A DNA stretch of 64,000 nucleotides from Sporobolomyces roseus (Eukaryota > Basidiomycota > Microbotryomycetes > Sporidiobolales > Sporidiobolaceae): the NCBI GenBank assembly GCA_016617785.1, contig JADILM010000008.1, positions 1 through 64,000 of the forward strand, in the 5' to 3' direction. The notes under the pieces are model-generated. The model was given only the letters and a program-made list of their open reading frames with translations, did not search any database and was not told where the DNA came from. Both the position numbers and the translations under genes were made by a program. Shown piece by piece: positions 10,015 through 21,902 of the stretch (the stretch's first letter is position 1; each line of letters begins with the position of its first letter).

Positions 10015-11186
10015 ATGGCTCTCGTCCACCGCCGCAATTCGCTTCCCCCTCTCGAATCGACTTCTCATTCGACAACTCTCGCAAAACCTCGACAATGCCT
10101 CCTTTCCTATCCCAACCACATCCTCAGCAGGGCGGAAGAACACGAGCTGAACTCAGCCATCAATGCAGAGGAGGAGAAGGCTAGTCACGCAGTAGAGAAG
10201 GAGATGCTTGCGGAACTGGACGAAGTCAAGCTAGAGAAACGAAATCGACTGTTGACGAATTTCGTTCGAGGCATCGCGAGTCTGGCGGTCGAGAATGGCG
10301 ACGGTAGAAGAGCTCTACAGGAATGGAAAATCAAGTACTCTCAGCTGTTCATCAATTCGAACCGAACAGATTTAGCTTTCGAGGTGATCAGGAGAAAATT
10401 GCGATTCATTTTGCGCGATGTGAAGAAGAACAAGGTCAAGGTAAGTCGTCCTTCTACTACTTGTTACTCTGTTGATCAAGGCTACAATACCCAGCTTACG
10501 GAACGAGGCTCATCCTTGGTGTTGTTTCGAATGAAGAAAGACGATGAATCTCAAGACTTGTTGATGAAGGTGAGTTTCCTTCCTTTTCATCTCCCCCCAG
10601 CCTAAGAGTGATTTGACACATTCACTCAGCATCTATAGAACGAGGCTGATTGGTGGTATGAAGAGATTCAATCCATACTTGCGAATCTCCAAACCCAAGT
10701 CGATTCAGATTCCCAAAGCAAAACTGCTTCTTCACGCGGCGACGTCATTTCGCACTTTCGCAAACTCAACAATATCCTGTCGTCCCGCAACATTGATCGA
10801 CGGGAGAGACGGACGTTTCCTCGCGAGTATTGGTTGAAACGATATCACGAAACGAAAGTTCTCGAGTACTTTCATGATACCGCAAGACTTCCTGTAAGCT
10901 CTCACTCACTTTTCCTATCAATCAAAGCTACAGACTGACAAAGTGATGGAAGGACAGATGTTTGACGGCCATTCAGCTCTACCTCTGTATCGAATTCAAG
11001 AAGTCGAACGTCGTATCGAGAGCTACAAGGTTCGTTTCCTTCTCTTTCCCTGAGCATTGATCTGTAGCTCACAGGTTCGGCTCCGAACAGCCTCCCGCAA
11101 CGCTACTCAGTCATAGTGTCGCCGCCGCTTCTCCGAGCAAGTTTCGACCGCAAGCGAGAGATGGGGTTTCGAAGGTTTTACATTGA
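10015..11186 (+). CDS. Tandem family 1, member C; unknown function, five exons
   Basis: Exons: 10015-10440, 10495-10569, 10639-10893, 10958-11029 and 11091-11186; the joins keep frame and give 307 residues. It is the closest relative of member A: exon 3 has EADWWYEEIQ and YWLKRYHETKVLEYFHDT, exon 4 has LPLYRIQEVERRIESY, and exon 5 has PPATLLSH and FRPQARDGVSKVL. Exon 1 is rich in charged helix (AEEHELNSAINAEEEKASHA). The donor after exon 4 is GTTCGT, unusual but used elsewhere in this window. The alternative acceptor at 11075 also gives a stop, but the chosen one (11090) restores the family's conserved PP..LL.H start of exon 5. Function is unknown; no export signal is seen. Confidence 0.65.
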
Positions 11187-11454
11187 GGGTACTAAGCAGC
11201 CCGTTTCTCGTACTCTTTATACATGTCTCTCTGCTGTATGGGTAGTATGCTGTCTCGCTGAAAGAAGTATCGCTCTGTCGAAAGAAGTGTGAGAAACGAT
11301 GCGAACGAGAGCAGAATTAGCGAGCTACAAGGAGCACGAGGCATCGAAGACAGTAAGAGCGTTCGGATACTCTCTGAGTTCGTCTCGCAGTCGAAGCAAG
11401 TTTAGTCGTAGACAGAGAGCAGGGAAGTGTTGCGAAATTCCATCGAAGGAAGTT

Positions 11455-11790
11455 GCTTCTTACACTTGATCAACTTGCTCTGGCGACCCGCTCAAGAGCT
11501 CTCTGGTACACCACAGCTACCAAAATCATCTCCCAGCTATCACAAGATCGCTTTGGTGAGTCCTCGTCGTTCCTCTTCTTGATTCCTTTCGAGAATTGAT
11601 TTGCTAAACAACTCGCTGACCACACGAGCAGGCGCTATTATCTCTGCTTGTATATAGTATTAGGCTACTGGAATATTGCCCCTGTGTATTGGAAGCGTTC
11701 CAGGATCTCTCTCTACCAGAAAGCAAACATGAAGCGGGAATCGAGGTTGGCGGTCTGGAAGGGTCTCGTCGGGAGTGATAGATAGCTGGA
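11455..11790. repeat. Family-1 upstream module, copy 4
   Basis: This copy is shorter and more diverged. Preserved parts are CACAAGATCGCTTTGGTGAGTCCTCG (11541-11566), AACAACTCGCTGACC, ATTAGGCTACTGG and GCAAACATGAAGCGG. There is no start codon at the position used by the candidate peptide in copy 2. It precedes member D at 12222 by the same order of distance as the other modules precede their genes. Confidence 0.5.
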
Positions 11791-12221
11791 GAGGAAGATA
11801 CAGATGCTATCTCGTACTGGGTAGCGCTGGAGTGGCAGCTATAGGCTCGTTTACCGCTTACCTTCTTCTGAATCTTCGCTAGTTCGCAGTCTGACTTACC
11901 CTCCTCACGCTACTACCGTTTGAACAGTGGTAGGGACTTAGAGACAGCTACTAGCTCGCTGAACATCAACACGCAAGTCTAGTTTTGGCATCATCCGACA
12001 AAATCTCGTTTTCCTTCTTTCTTGCTCGCCTCTTCTCTCTCGCTTATTGCGCTCCCTTTCAACCTGCTTCGCACCGCCTGACCATCTCAGTTACGTTTCT
12101 GTATTCTTCACCTGCTTGTCGTGGATATCTCGATCCGCGGAGCTTCCTGGACTTCGAAATCCTGAGATCGCTTTCCCCATTCTCTCTCTTTCTTCTTCAC
12201 GTCTCACAAACAGTCCTCAAG
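11791..12221. other. Promoter and leader of member D
   Basis: The only structure visible is a CT-rich stretch (TTCTCTCTTTCTTCTTCACG) shortly before the ATG. The frame is open upstream to 11985 but the extra residues look like translated pyrimidine leader. Confidence 0.35.
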
Positions 12222-13236
12222 ATGTCCTCGCAGTACTCCGAAGACTCTATGGACATTGAAGACGTTCCCAACGGCAACACGGACGATCGGCAAGATTGGC
12301 AACAGGAGCTGAGCGGTTTAGTCGAAAGAATTGTCAACTCCGAAGCACCTCGAGCTCAGCAGCACCGGGACGAGTTGATCTCGTGGAGGAGCAGGATGTT
12401 AAGCAAGTTGGGGATAGGATTCAGAGACGGGCGACCACTAGGAGTTTGTATTCGAACAAAGCAAGACTTCGAATTCGTTCGAGATCGTTTGAATGATCTT
12501 CTCACGGCTCTAGAAAGTCGAGACAAGGTAAGTCCGACTACGTTATCTTTGTCATCGCCACGCATACTGATTACAGACGTTACAGCCGGTCTTCGAGGAA
12601 GACGTAGGAAGAGGTAGCATGCTAATCGACCACTTCGAACCGTTCCTAATTCTCCGCATCCTCCCTTCCGCACCCTATTCCCATTCGCGACATCATCCAT
12701 CCTCCTCCATCAATATCACCAGACACTCTCGTGCTCCTCTCGCTCTTCACCATCGGCTCCAAACTCAAGCCAATGCTCCTCATCGCTCTTTCCGCCCCGC
12801 ATCTCGTCTTCCTGCAAATGTCGGAAAGAGTTACAAACGCACTCCCTCGAGATCATACCACCGTCGCAATCGAGTGACCGTGACCAACGAACCCCGAACG
12901 GCAAATCTCGCTTCACGTCCTCCTCCTGCCGCTTGCCCTCTCGAAAGTCACTCGATCCCCAGCGACGCAGCAGCGGATGCATTCGACCGCCTATCACTCA
13001 ATGCGACAACTCCTGAATCTCACGCCGAAACGGAGAGGCGGGAACCAGATTTCGACGGCGCTATCGACGCTCTCAACAACTTCGGATTCTCTTGCCTTCC
13101 TACTTCTTCTCACGCTCAATCACTCGCTCACGCTGGTAGGATCTCGAAGGGTCAAGTCAAGATGTACGGGTTAGAATGTTGTCAGAGCCAAAGGAATGGA
13201 GAAGAGGGAGGGAATAGGAGGTTTCTTTCGTTCTGA
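12222..13236 (+). CDS. Tandem family 1, member D; divergent, two exons predicted
   Basis: Exon 1 is 12222-12527 (102 codons, MSSQYSEDSMDIEDVPN...) and ends with a GTAAGT donor where the other members end exon 1. A 49-bp intron leads to an acceptor at 12576, and the frame then stays open to TGA at 13234-13236, giving about 321 residues. Exon 1 keeps the family pattern (ELISWRSRMLSKLG, then FEFVRDRLNDLLTALE). The rest is unlike exons 3-5 of members A-C: it is rich in serine, arginine and proline and looks disordered, with a more ordered end (FDGAIDALNNFGF). Either the gene has acquired a new 3' part, or further introns that I did not recognise hide the family exons, or it is decaying. Function is unknown. 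Confidence 0.4.
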
Positions 13237-13375
13237 ATAGTTTCGCTTCTTCACTTTGTTCCCTTCTTATCGATCTGCGTGTCCCTCTCTTTCTCTCTCC
13301 TACTCTCACTAGACGCTCAGTACGAAACGAAGTTACGTATATTCTATGTTCATATCAACAAGTGTCGAAACAAGT

Positions 13376-16300
13376 CTAGTTGCTAGTTGTCGCTCCCGAA
13401 AAGTACAGAGAGGCAGCGAAGACGATATCCCTTCTAATCTTGAGTTGACACTGCTCCATCTTGGTGAACAACTCCGAGTTCCCGACGATTCGAGCAGCAT
13501 CTCGAACTTCTCGACAAGTTTCGTCTAATCGAGTGATCGCTCGAACGATAGTACCCTCTTGAACGTCGGTGAGTGAGGTGATCTGACTAAACGTCTACAT
13601 TCGCTCAGTGAAGTAATGATCAGCGATGAAAGGATGAAAGCACGAAGAGACACTTTCGTACCATTCCCTTCGCCCATTCGTAAACGACTTCAGTCAATCC
13701 AAACTTGAGTTCACCGCTACCGTTGAATCCCTCCTCCGAGAAGTTAGCTCGATGCTTCGTTTGAACGGCCAAGACTCGTTCAGCAACTTCAAGAATAGTT
13801 GATTTGCCCTGCGAAAGAGAGGTGATGAGCGGAAAGTTCAGCAGAGAAGGTTGATGGAGACTCACCTCTTCAAGCTTCGGAGTAAGTAAAGGCTCAACAT
13901 CAGTCTTCTCCTGGAAGATGAAGCAGGAGAGGAGAGCAACGACTTCTTCAGGTTCGTAAGATGCGAAAGTATTGTCGAGGATAAGTTCCGTAAGAATGAG
14001 TTCGTTTGCAGAGTTGATCTATTGAAGGTTGTCGGAGTCAGATCCGAAGGAGGGAACGAGTAAGAACGAGGAAGGGGAGGCTTACCTCGCAAGCGACTCG
14101 ACCTTTGAGCAAGACTGTCGAATTCTCATCGATGAATTTGAGCTCCTTCAAAACATCTATTCGTTGCTCGTAATCAGGAAGTAGTTCGAGGTTCTGTTCG
14201 CTGAGCGCCATCCGTAGTCTGAAAGAAGGAAGATGCGAGATTAGTTCGAGGGCAAGGAGACGAGAGGAGAAGAAACTCACCCAGCAATCTTGTCCTCGAG
14301 GGTTCGCTCGATATGCAGGATTTGATACTGTGAGCGAGAAGAAAAGAAGAGTCAGTCGTTGATCGAGTCTTCTTCCTCGTCATCGACTCACAGATTCTTC
14401 CAGATCTGCCTCTTCGACAGCTAAGAACTCTAACTCATTCCTTAACTGATCCCGTTTCTCCAACGCTTCCCTGAACTCCAGTCCTCGAACCTTACTCCAA
14501 TCAGCTTCGGACAGTGATTGAGAGGGAGCGTGAGATGTGAGATAGTCGGCGAGAGCAGATTCCATCAGAGAACGTCGGTGTCGATCTGCGATTCCATCCG
14601 TGTCGACCTATCGAATGAAAGAGTCAGCTTTACATCCGCTCCAAGACAAGCGATGAAAGGCGAGCTACCTTGATCGAGAGGGAAGTGACGAGAGATATGC
14701 TTGGAAGAGGCACGATCGCAAGTTCGTACGTAAGATCTTCTCCTCCTTCCGATCGAGTCGTTCGCGGAGGCCATCTCGGCGGTACAGAGTCGGCAGGTCG
14801 ATCTATACACAATTGAGCGATCAGCATTGATCAATCGACAAAGCGGAAAAGAAGATTTCGGACTAACCGTGCTTTCCCGCTCGAATCTCAGGAGGTACGA
14901 AAGCGAGAATGAAGAATTGAGGAGTCCTATCGATCTCGCCGGAAGGAAGAGTAGCGAGAGGAGCGGACTTGAGGAGTACAGCGGCATTATCTCGGAAATG
15001 CTAGCGAATTGCAAGAACGAAATCAGCGAACATTCTCGACGAAGAAACAGAGAGAGGAAAGCTCACGCCATCCGAGAGAATGACGATTCGACCGGAAGCG
15101 AAGACTTTGGCAGCTGAAGGATGGGAGAGTACGCCTTCGAGCGCAGCGGTGTTGCATTCTACTATTCGTTGCGAAAGATCGTAATAGTGTTTGAGTTCGT
15201 CAGTCTTCGGTCCTGGTGGTAATCGCTTGAGACCTTGAAGCTCGACTTCTCCCTATCATCAAATCAATGCGAATCAGCGAGTTGAACGAGAGTCGAAGGA
15301 AGAAAGAAGGGAGAGAATGGCTCACCTCTGCTACCTTCTTCTGATGTTCGGGAAGTAATCGTTGAGAAGCATTCTCCGAGAACGAACGCTTGATCATCTC
15401 CTCGACTCGCAACGCTTCGACACGCAGCAGATTGAGGATCATGGAATAGGTCAGTCGGAATTGTGATTGAAGTTTCGTTGGCTGTCCTCGAAGCATATGA
15501 TTCAGCGTTTCGACCTACCGAGATCGAAGAGTCAGCGTTGATTCAGAAAGGGGAGATTGTGAGAACGAAGGGTGAGCTCACATCGGGAACGTCGCTATCA
15601 GCGTTGATAATGACAACTCCAGTCGGATCCAGACCTCGACGACCAGCTCGACCAGACATTTGAGTACTGCGAAGAAAGAAGCGCTCTAGTCAGTTCTGTG
15701 GGAGATAGGCTAGGGACGAATCTTTCTCACTATTCTCCAGGTAGCAGATCTCGGAAGTTTCGACCATCGTGCTTGCGAATACCAGAGAAGACAACACTTC
15801 GAGCAGGCATGTTGACTCCCTGTCAGTCAGATGAGCCTTACTATCAGTGGCGCTATGATGATGAGAGGTAAGAGCGAAGAGAGCTTACCATAGCGAATGT
15901 TTCAGTTGCGAAGAGAACCTTGACTAGACCTCGAGCGAAGAGTAATTCGACAATCTACTTGAACGACCTAATCAGCTCGGGCTCGGAGGAGATAGGAGAA
16001 GCATGAACGCTCACCTCTTTGACGATAGGAAGTAATCCTCCATGATGAACTCCAACTCCTCTCGACAACAAATTTCGCATATTCTTGATTTGAGGTAGAT
16101 CTTTGTCGGAACCTGTGACGTTCATGCAGCGAATCAGTCTCCATTATCAGATCGAGATGAGGAGAGGAAAAGAAGACGTACCTTTCAATCTCGTCAAACT
16201 TCGTTCGATCGCAATGTGAACCTCAGACTTTTCCGCTGCCGTACAAAGATCCGTATTTGGCATACTCGCCGCATACTCCTCGCACCTCTTCTTTGAAAAC

Positions 16301-18715
16301 ACGAAAGCGACAACCGGTAACAACTCCTTCTTCTTGAGTAACCCGACGAGATGAATCCAGAGGTTCGCATCTTTCGTTTGATTGTTCCTCGACATCCCTC
16401 CTCCCATTCCTCCTCCTCTTCGAGCGACGTTCGCAGCTTGTTTCGATGCGTTCTGTCGAGCGACGGCTCCTCCACTTCGATTCGAAGCTCCTCCTCGTCC
16501 TGCTGGTTGACCTCGATTTGATGCTCCACCTCGGGTTGGTGGGCCGAGTCCTGCAGCTTCTCGTTCCTTGTCTTGTTTCCTTCGAATCGATTGTTGGGCG
16601 TCCGAGATACTAACGAAGAGAAAGCTCGAGTAGTCAGCAGACGAAATTCGACTAGAGATTGAATCGAAAAGCGTACCCGTTTCCGAGGAAGTTCCCTTTC
16701 GCATCGACGATCTTGTGAAGTTCTTTTCCAGAGTAGAGGAAGTGCTCGAGAGGTACCGGTCGTTTCGGTGTAGAGATGACGTAGATGTCTTTTCGTTTCG
16801 TTCGGCTGTTCGAAAGTTGCGAATTAGAGTCAGCTCATCCTCTTGGTGTGAATAGCGGGCAGAGGTGGGAAGAGGTAGAGACGAGCATGAAGGAGAGTGC
16901 GTATCGAGGAGAAGGAAGGATGAAGACAACAAAGAGAGTGAACTCACCCAACCCAATCCGCAAATTCCTTCGTATTCGGTACTGTCGCTGACAACAGAAC
17001 GATTCCAACGTGTTCAGGTAACATGATGATAACTTCTTCCCATACGACTCCTCGTTCCAAATCGTTGACATAATGGACTTCATCGAAAATGACCCATTCT
17101 ACATCCCGAATCAAATCCGCTCCCTGCACAATTCACTTCATCCCTAACATCAGCACCTGCGATGACAGCGAGGTAGAGAGCAAGGACTGCGTACCTTGTA
17201 AAGCATAGATCTCAAGATCTCAGTAGTCATAATCAAGCAACTAGCTTCCGGATTGATCTGAACGTCTCCTGTCAAAATCCCAACTTCTTTCGGTTCGAAC
17301 GTCTTTTGGAAATCCCTAAACTTCTGATTCGACAGTGCTTTGATCGGTGAAGTGTAGATTGCTCGAGTGAGATGTTTCTGAGCGAGTGCGATCGCATATT
17401 CCGCAACGACGGTTTTACCCGCCGAAGTGTGAGCTGCTACGAAGACTGAATCCCCTACTTCCATGTGATAAATCGCTTCTTTCTGGAATGTATCGAGTTC
17501 GAAGGGATACTGTGAAAGCGAAGGGAATCAGTGAGGAGTAGGAAGAAGAAAGGAGGAAAGTGAAAAGTTACCTCTCGAGCCATATCCGGAACTAGTTCTC
17601 TAAAGTTCATGATTTCCCTATTAACGTCGACTACGTGTGCCCAATCTTTTTTTGCTACGACCGGTCGACGACGAGTCACTGCATTTGTTGTCGAAGCAGG
17701 AGCTTTCGCAAGTTTCTGTCGAAAGTCGAGTTCAAGATCAGCTCAAAGTTGAGAGAAGGAACAGGGAGGGAGCGTACTCGTGTCGGCAGTAGTTCTTCGA
17801 TCGTACTATCCAGCTGAGGAGCTTGTCTTCCTGGATGACCATTCTATTCGGGATGGGGAACGGAAAGTCAGCTTACTCTCGAGAAAAGATGAATGAACAG
17901 CTTCGACTTGCCTCCTTGTTCGCCCTCCCTTGACTCTGTCGATCAAACATGGGTCTATAGATAGGTTCTACTGCGACTTCTTCGACTTCCTCCTCGAGTA
18001 ATTCACCATCTTGAGGATCTTGAGTTTGAGGTCCGAAATCCAACCCTCTTGTAAATCCTGGAGGAATCGTTCGAATCCCACCTACTCGTCCAATCTTGAT
18101 CAGTATCTGTAGTTCAGAAAGGATAGAAGGAGAGTGCGGGGGGAGACTTACCTCTACCTTTCTCGAAAGCTTTCTCCAAACCTTTCGCTGCAGCATCCAA
18201 TTCCTTCCCCTCTTCCAACTCATCGTCCAAATCCAATTCCCCCAGTCCTCCCGGTCTGAATGGGAAGTAACTCGACTTCCCCCTAACGAAGCTATTCTCA
18301 TAATTCGCCGGTTTCCTCTCCAAACTCGTCGAATTCGTTGCTGTTCTCGTCCTCTCCCCTGTCGAAGCCGTCACTTCCTTGTATCCCGTAATCTCTCCAC
18401 TCAGTCCTCTCGATGTGAATTCCAACGTCGTAGTAGGTTGAGTAGGTTCAATGTAAAGTAAACTATTTAAATCCGATTCTCGTTTCCAATTCCTGATCAC
18501 TCCACAACTCTTTGATTAGCTCGGATGGGAGTGTGAGTGAGAAGTAGAGCTCACAAAGCCCATTCAGCAGGTTGTAATTCTTTAGTTCCATCTGTAGAAG
18601 GTAATAACCAACCTTGATCTAATTCTTGTCCAACTCGTTCGGGAGTGATAGGTTGACCAACTTCTAGATCTTGTAGGAGCTTGAATCGGCTCTCTGGGTC
18701 TAGTAGGCTGGGCAT
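13376..18715 (-). CDS. SKI2: SKI2-type DExH RNA helicase of the Ski complex
   Basis: Ski2 unwinds RNA and feeds it to the cytoplasmic exosome for 3'-to-5' decay. The gene has many short introns and runs from ATG at 18715 ([14 protein letters not shown]) to TAG at 13376-13378. In order I read: the N-terminal Ski2 region ([21 protein letters not shown]); [10 protein letters not shown]; motif [34 protein letters not shown]; motif II DEVH ([11 protein letters not shown]); [13 protein letters not shown]; a glycine/arginine-rich insert ([17 protein letters not shown]) in the place where yeast Ski2 has one; [15 protein letters not shown]; and a C-terminal DSHCT domain ending [14 protein letters not shown]. 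These identify Ski2 rather than Mtr4. One intron (17844-17911) appears to be GC-AG. I did not assemble every exon; the expected length is about 1,250-1,300 residues. Confidence 0.9.
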
Positions 18716-19434
18716 AAGCTAAGTGAGTGAAGTGGGAGAAGGAGAGAAAAGCGATCTTTCTCTTTCAACTTTGTGTCATACTCGATCAATCTCCACACAC
18801 CTCAAGGAAGCTTCGGTATAGCTTCAATCGACTCCCATTATCCTCATCAATACTCTCGAGTTAAATCCAAAGCGATCGACTCGTTTGATGATTCGTACTT
18901 CCTCGATTCCTCAAGATCGATCTTCTGCCTCGTTTCAATTCAAGCGGCTTACGGAGGTTATCGCTGATAGACTCAACAGGATCATACAAGACTAGAGGAG
19001 GAGCGGCTACACGCAGATTAGCGTTCGACGAGAAGATCGCTCTTCTCTCCTCGATTTCGCTCGTTTCGGCGGATTCAACAAGACGGCCTGCCTTGCTTCG
19101 GTAGCAGCGATCAACGATTATCCATCGTCGACATCGATCTCGCTGGCGGTGAAGCGTCAACAGCTCAATAAGCGTCTCCTCGAGCTTTCTGAACGAGTAT
19201 TTCGACTTTCTTGACTTTTTCCTCTGCCGGTTGTTCAGACGTATCCGCTCCCGTGCACCTCTACACGATGCTCTATGGGCGCTCCTCATATCGCTCAGGC
19301 CTCACCGCTCAGTCTTCGAAGGCTCTCGCTCGAAGACGAACAAAGGGATCTTTCGAAATGGCTCAGCTCGCTTGCCTGGCATCTTCCCATTGGCGCTTCC
19401 CCCGCTCTTCTCTCTCTCGCTCGAATTCGTCACT
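18716..19434. other. Divergent intergenic region, SKI2 / tandem family 2
   Basis: Only short unsupported open frames occur. The region must hold the promoters of SKI2 (leftward) and of the first family-2 gene (rightward). A CT-rich leader (CTCTTCTCTCTCTCGCTCG) directly precedes the ATG at 19435. Confidence 0.4.
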
Positions 19435-20837
19435 ATGAGCGATCCTATCAGTCGGGATCCAAGGGATTGGGTGAGTCCTTTCTTGACTTTGTTTTCATCA
19501 CAGAGCTGACGAGATTCTCTATTCAGGTTCAGACCCTTCTCGAGGACTTGTACAACACAGTGCTCAACGATCTCTCTATGTACGTACCGAATCCCCGCCT
19601 TGATTGGTTGTGCAGTGCGGGTAAGCCCGTTCTTCTCTTTTGCGAACAGCACAACGCTGATTCTGTTGATCAAATCAGGCTTCCATCCCTACCGAATCAC
19701 TCCGGTGTACTTACTAGCTTTTCTCGCCACGACCAATCTCGAGATCCCGGTTAGTCTTTGGCCTATCTTTCATCGACGAGTTCAGTCGAAACTGAATCCG
19801 TTTTCTCGAAAGAGCTACGAACAACTCCAGTATGAGCTCTTTTTGGTTGTCGGAGATCGCTGCTCTGAATACTATCGTGTGCTTCGCGCAATATGTTACA
19901 GCTTGAGGTTCGATCGAAGTCAGTCAGGCGTAAGTTATCGTTGATCGCAAGTTTCGGCTCAAGAGTATCGACGCTGATTTTTTATCATGACCCTCAACAG
20001 CGCTACGAACTGGGAGGATTCGAGAACGTCTTTACTCGCGAAGGAAACCTCCTCGAAACGATCCTTTCAGACACGAATCTTTCGATTCTCATGATCGGCG
20101 AAACTCCCAATCTCTCGAGTGCACTCGGCATAATCGGGTTGCGAGGAACGACACACAATCTCAGAGCGACTTGCTTTGGCTCGCCAGGCAAACCAATCAG
20201 AGCAGTTCTCCGTGATCAGATGCGTCGAATCAAGAAGGAATCGTTGGAATGTGAGCTTCTTTCCTTCCTGCTTCTCTGCACTCTCGCTCACACTACCTCG
20301 ATCGTGTCAGGGAGGAGACTCCGAACTGTTTCCAACGACGAAGTGCAAGATTTCTCAAGCTTCAACTATTTCTCTCGTTCTCGAATCGCTCAAGATTTCG
20401 ACGCAATCGAACCCGATACCTACGCTTCCCTCCACTTCCCCTACGACATCGTCTTTGGCCACTGTCTCTACCCTCACTCCAGCTGGGTCTGTCAAGATCC
20501 CTCCCATCTCCTCGCCAACGTTCTTCGTGCAGTCTCCATCGCTTCCGACGAAAGACCGGATCCGAAACCAGTACTCGTCATTCTCACGATCCCCGACAGT
20601 CATTGGAGAGACCAGTACAAGCTTCCAGAGGTGATCGAGCAGTACAAGGACAGGTTTCAATATCTAGGAGGGAATCGACTCGTCGAAGAAACGTTACTCA
20701 AGTTCGGATATTGGCATGAGAAAGGCGCAGATCGTGCTGGAAGGAATCCTCACTCTCTACACAATCATGTTGCGTCGAATCTCGTCGCTCATGTCTTTGT
20801 AACTCGAGGGAGAATGAGGGAGGGAATCTTATCGTAG
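19435..20837 (+). CDS. Tandem family 2, copy 1; possibly BMT5-like methyltransferase-related
   Basis: Exons: 19435-19470, 19527-19620, 19679-19929, 20001-20250 and 20311-20837; the joins keep frame and give 385 residues. The N-terminal third is family-specific (ITPVYLLAFLATTNL). The C-terminal part recalls the BMT5-like (DUF2431) Rossmann domain of 25S rRNA uridine methyltransferases: ILMIGETPNLSSALG where that family has a GEG-F-S loop, HNLRATCF for the following strand, FPYDIVFGHCLYPHS where it has a YD-I-FNFPH motif, LLANVLRAVS, then VLVILTIPDSHW. The SAM-binding loop is altered (GETPN), so activity is doubtful and the family call is weak. No signal peptide or membrane segment is seen. Copy 2 lies 1.1 kb downstream in the same direction. 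Confidence 0.55.
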
Positions 20838-21902
20838 TTGCGAAATAGTTGAAACCCGTTAGAATCGCGTTGAGTAGATTGATCGTAATCAAGTCCTCTT
20901 CTTCAGGTCTTCATCTTTGCCTGTATGCCGGCCAGATAGCGCTGCGAGGTCAAGAACCTGATTCGCTTCATCGAACCTTGCGAAGTTTCTCGAAATATGC
21001 GCTCTTGCTCTTCCTCCCTCAACCTCTTTCCGCCATTCAACTGTGCAGCCAGCACACAGAAGCATCTTCAAGATTGCATCTAGCCCTTACGATCGATCAC
21101 GGCCGCCCCTCTTCCTCCTCTTTCCTCCTTCCCCTTCCTTCACTTTCCTCCGACTACAACCTCTCCAGCTTCTTCAGCGATCACACTATGCACAAGATCA
21201 ACCTCACAGATCAGTCAAGGCAGCACGGCGGCACAGGATGAGGAAGAGACGAAGCGGGAAACGCCTTCATCTTACAAGAATTGTCGCAAGGTCGCAACCG
21301 CCAGTACTGGTCTTCTCAAGACTTCGAAATGCTCCATATCTATCCACCTTTACTCCTACAAGCTCCTGTTGTGGATCTCGTCATCCCCGCCTTGTTCTCC
21401 ATCAATCCTCGCCTCGCGCTTTTCAGATCACTTTAACGAGCAACAGCATCGAACGAAGCAGGCGGTGCGAAAGTGGAGGAATCTGGCGGAGATGCTCAGT
21501 CGATTTCGGAAGCGATATGTCTGGTAATTGCTCTTCTTTGCGATTCCTCGCTCTTTTGGGCAAAGTCATTCGTCTCTAGGTCTCCAGCTACCTTCCTCAG
21601 CTTCGAGCGGTCAGCGCAAATATCTCTCCTGTACTCTGCGAACGTCACTGATACTACCTTCGACGATTGGAACAGCTTCGAAGTCTTCGGCGAAATCGCA
21701 ACTTTCCGAATTCTACTGCTTCGAACGTCCAGATCTCGAACGCTATCACTTCTCTCCTGCTGCTACTCGAGACTCTACGTCGCTGCTATGAGGATGCTCT
21801 GAGCGAAGGAAGGCTTGCTCGAATGGCTTAGTGTGGCTCTCTTCGTTCTCCGCTTCTTTCGCTCCGAATCACCTCGGTTCTCCTCAAGCCATCAACTACG
21901 CT
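20838..21902. other. Spacer between the two family-2 genes
   Basis: There are several overlapping open frames on the plus strand but no domain, consistent codon pattern or splice-supported gene. Some of it may be decayed coding sequence from an earlier copy; I could not show this by eye. Confidence 0.35.

Noticed and set aside
18114..18500. Separate gene beside SKI2 on the minus strand
   Set aside because: It is the second exon of SKI2: the frame joins upstream to PAEWAL and downstream through a GTAAGT donor to the [10 protein letters not shown] exon.
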